From Firmicutes bacterium UBA1047 (GTDB lineage: Bacteria > Bacillota > Clostridia > Tissierellales > Sedimentibacteraceae), in contig DCDU01000141.1 in NCBI GenBank assembly GCA_002316585.1, positions 1-5,731 of the forward strand: a stretch of 5,731 bases of DNA, in the 5' to 3' direction. Positions 4,730 to 5,731 of the stretch are shown here, piece after piece. Each line of letters opens with the position of its first letter. The stretch's first letter is position 1. A model generated the notes under the pieces. That model saw only the letters and a program-made list of their open reading frames with translations, searched no databases and was not told where the DNA came from. The position numbers and the translations under genes were made by a program.

Positions 4730-5731
4730 TTAACTGTGTATCGCCTTTTCAATTCTTCTTCTAACCTTTTCTTCTCCCATTATCTGCTGAAGCTCCCAAA
4801 CATCCGGTGATGATGCACGACCTACTATTGCAATTCTTATTACGGTACTTACATCTCCCACATGTCCTTTGTACATATCAGGATTTTTCTTGTAATCTTT
4901 TGGTTTTGCGGCATATCCGTTTTCAGACGCTATAATTCTTATTTTTTCGAACCACTGACTTTGGTCGTCACTGTGCTCATATGTATTTAAATAATCATTA
5001 AGAAGTTTTTTTGCTTCTTCTTCGTCAATATTTTCGGGATAACTATCAACAATCTTGAAATATTCATCGAAGTAATAACTTATGAATTCCAATATTTGCT
5101 CACAATACATCAGGTCCTTGCGGGGATTCTTTCCCTCTCTTCCCACAGACAAAAGTTTAATAACTTCATTTTTGTTTGAAGATAAAAGATTTGCCGCATC
5201 AGTTTTGTATTCATTTGCCCAACTTAGCAAAAATTCATATATTTCTTCTGCGGAAATTTTCAAGAGAACATCCTTGCTGATATTGTTAAGCTTATCTAAA
5301 TCAAACAATGCCCCTGAATTGCTCATCTTTTCCAAAGTGAATTCAAAATCATCAATCGGGCTGTCCGGATTTTCCATTCTCCATTCTTCAAAATTCGAAT
5401 TCAAAATAGTAAGAAGATATTCTCTGACGGCTGCAGGGTGATAGCCTAATTCCCTGTAGTACCCTAATCCCAATTCAGGATCCTTTCTTTTTGAAAGCTT
5501 TCTTTTCGCCCCGTTGTCAATTTTCATCAGATGAGCAGTATGGCAATAAACCGGCGTCTCCCAGCCAAATGTTTTAAATATTTCATAATGAACAGGGAGT
5601 GTTGAAAGCCATTCTTCGGCTCTGACAACATGAGTTATGCGCATCAGGTGGTCATCCGTCACATGGGCAAAATGATATGTAGGTATGCCGTTGGTCTTTA
5701 AGATTACTATATCCTGATAATTTTCATGAAT
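4730..5731 (-). CDS. gltX: Glutamyl-tRNA synthetase, 5' end cut by window edge
   Basis: Class I aminoacyl-tRNA synthetase that charges tRNA(Glu) with glutamate in the cytosol. The frame is open to the right edge, giving 333 codons; the first visible residues are IHENYQDIVILKTNGIPTYH, so the true start and the HIGH motif lie outside. The GTG at 5662 is internal, not a start. Visible: end of the catalytic domain with FAHVTDDHLMRITHVVRAEEWL (21-42), the KMSKS-type loop as KLSKR (78-82), then the anticodon-binding part ending VIRIAIVGRASSPDVWELQQIMG and KVRRRIEKAIHS. The C-terminal half has the length seen in the longer (about 550 aa) clostridial GluRS. Whether it is discriminating or also charges tRNA(Gln) cannot be told here. 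It converges on feoB and shares a terminator with it; no functional link to metal transport is implied. Confidence 0.95.
   Translation of the reverse strand: MHENYQDIVILKTNGIPTYHFAHVTDDHLMRITHVVRAEEWLSTLPVHYEIFKTFGWETPVYCHTAHLMKIDNGAKRKLSKRKDPELGLGYYRELGYHPAAVREYLLTILNSNFEEWRMENPDSPIDDFEFTLEKMSNSGALFDLDKLNNISKDVLLKISAEEIYEFLLSWANEYKTDAANLLSSNKNEVIKLLSVGREGKNPRKDLMYCEQILEFISYYFDEYFKIVDSYPENIDEEEAKKLLNDYLNTYEHSDDQSQWFEKIRIIASENGYAAKPKDYKKNPDMYKGHVGDVSTVIRIAIVGRASSPDVWELQQIMGEEKVRRRIEKAIHS

Noticed and set aside
5082..5441. Open frame of 119 codons on the plus strand
   Set aside because: It is antisense to the C-terminal half of GluRS, which is a well-conserved protein.
5660..5662. GTG as the start of the gltX product
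   Set aside because: The frame is open upstream to the window edge and the upstream residues (DIVILK...GIPTYHFAH) are conserved GluRS sequence, so the GTG is an internal valine.

Overview
The window is AT-rich, with strong GGAGG-type ribosome binding sites and Lys/Ile/Asn-rich proteins. This fits a low-GC Firmicute, most likely an anaerobic clostridium-like organism. The short FeoB (641 aa) and the form of the glutamyl-tRNA synthetase also fit Clostridia. Genus cannot be decided from the sequence.

Left part (1-1733): two minus-strand genes of a NitT/SsuB/TauB-type ABC importer. The ATPase gene (739-1494) comes first. It overlaps by 17 bp the permease gene (755 down to 1), which runs off the left edge. 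The substrate-binding protein is not in the window. Ahead of the ATPase is a leader of about 210 nt with a candidate promoter and a 10-bp long-range pairing (1569-1676). This looks like a structured RNA, possibly a riboswitch, but I cannot match it to a class. Divergent from it on the plus strand is a 42-codon ORF (1734-1862), followed by a 9-bp hairpin.

Middle part (1887-4727): a metal-ion module. A DtxR/MntR-family repressor gene (minus, 1931-2371) is divergent from feoA-feoB (plus, 2497-4655). The 125-bp gap between them holds a self-complementary TATAAT-type -10 usable on both strands and the palindrome TTAGC-N4-GCTAA, a good candidate operator. The repressor keeps all six metal ligands of the MntR type, while the genes it faces encode a ferrous-iron-type transporter. 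Whether the regulator and pump handle Fe(II), Mn(II) or both is the main biological question here. FeoB is of the short type and has an unusual cluster of cysteines around its conserved GFGCN motif.

Right part (4701-5731): a perfect 12-bp hairpin separates feoB from a convergent minus-strand gltX, the C-terminal 333 codons of glutamyl-tRNA synthetase, cut at its 5' end by the window edge.

Most of the window is recognisable. I see no mobile element, CRISPR array, rRNA or tRNA. The least explained pieces are the ABC leader RNA and the 42-aa ORF.
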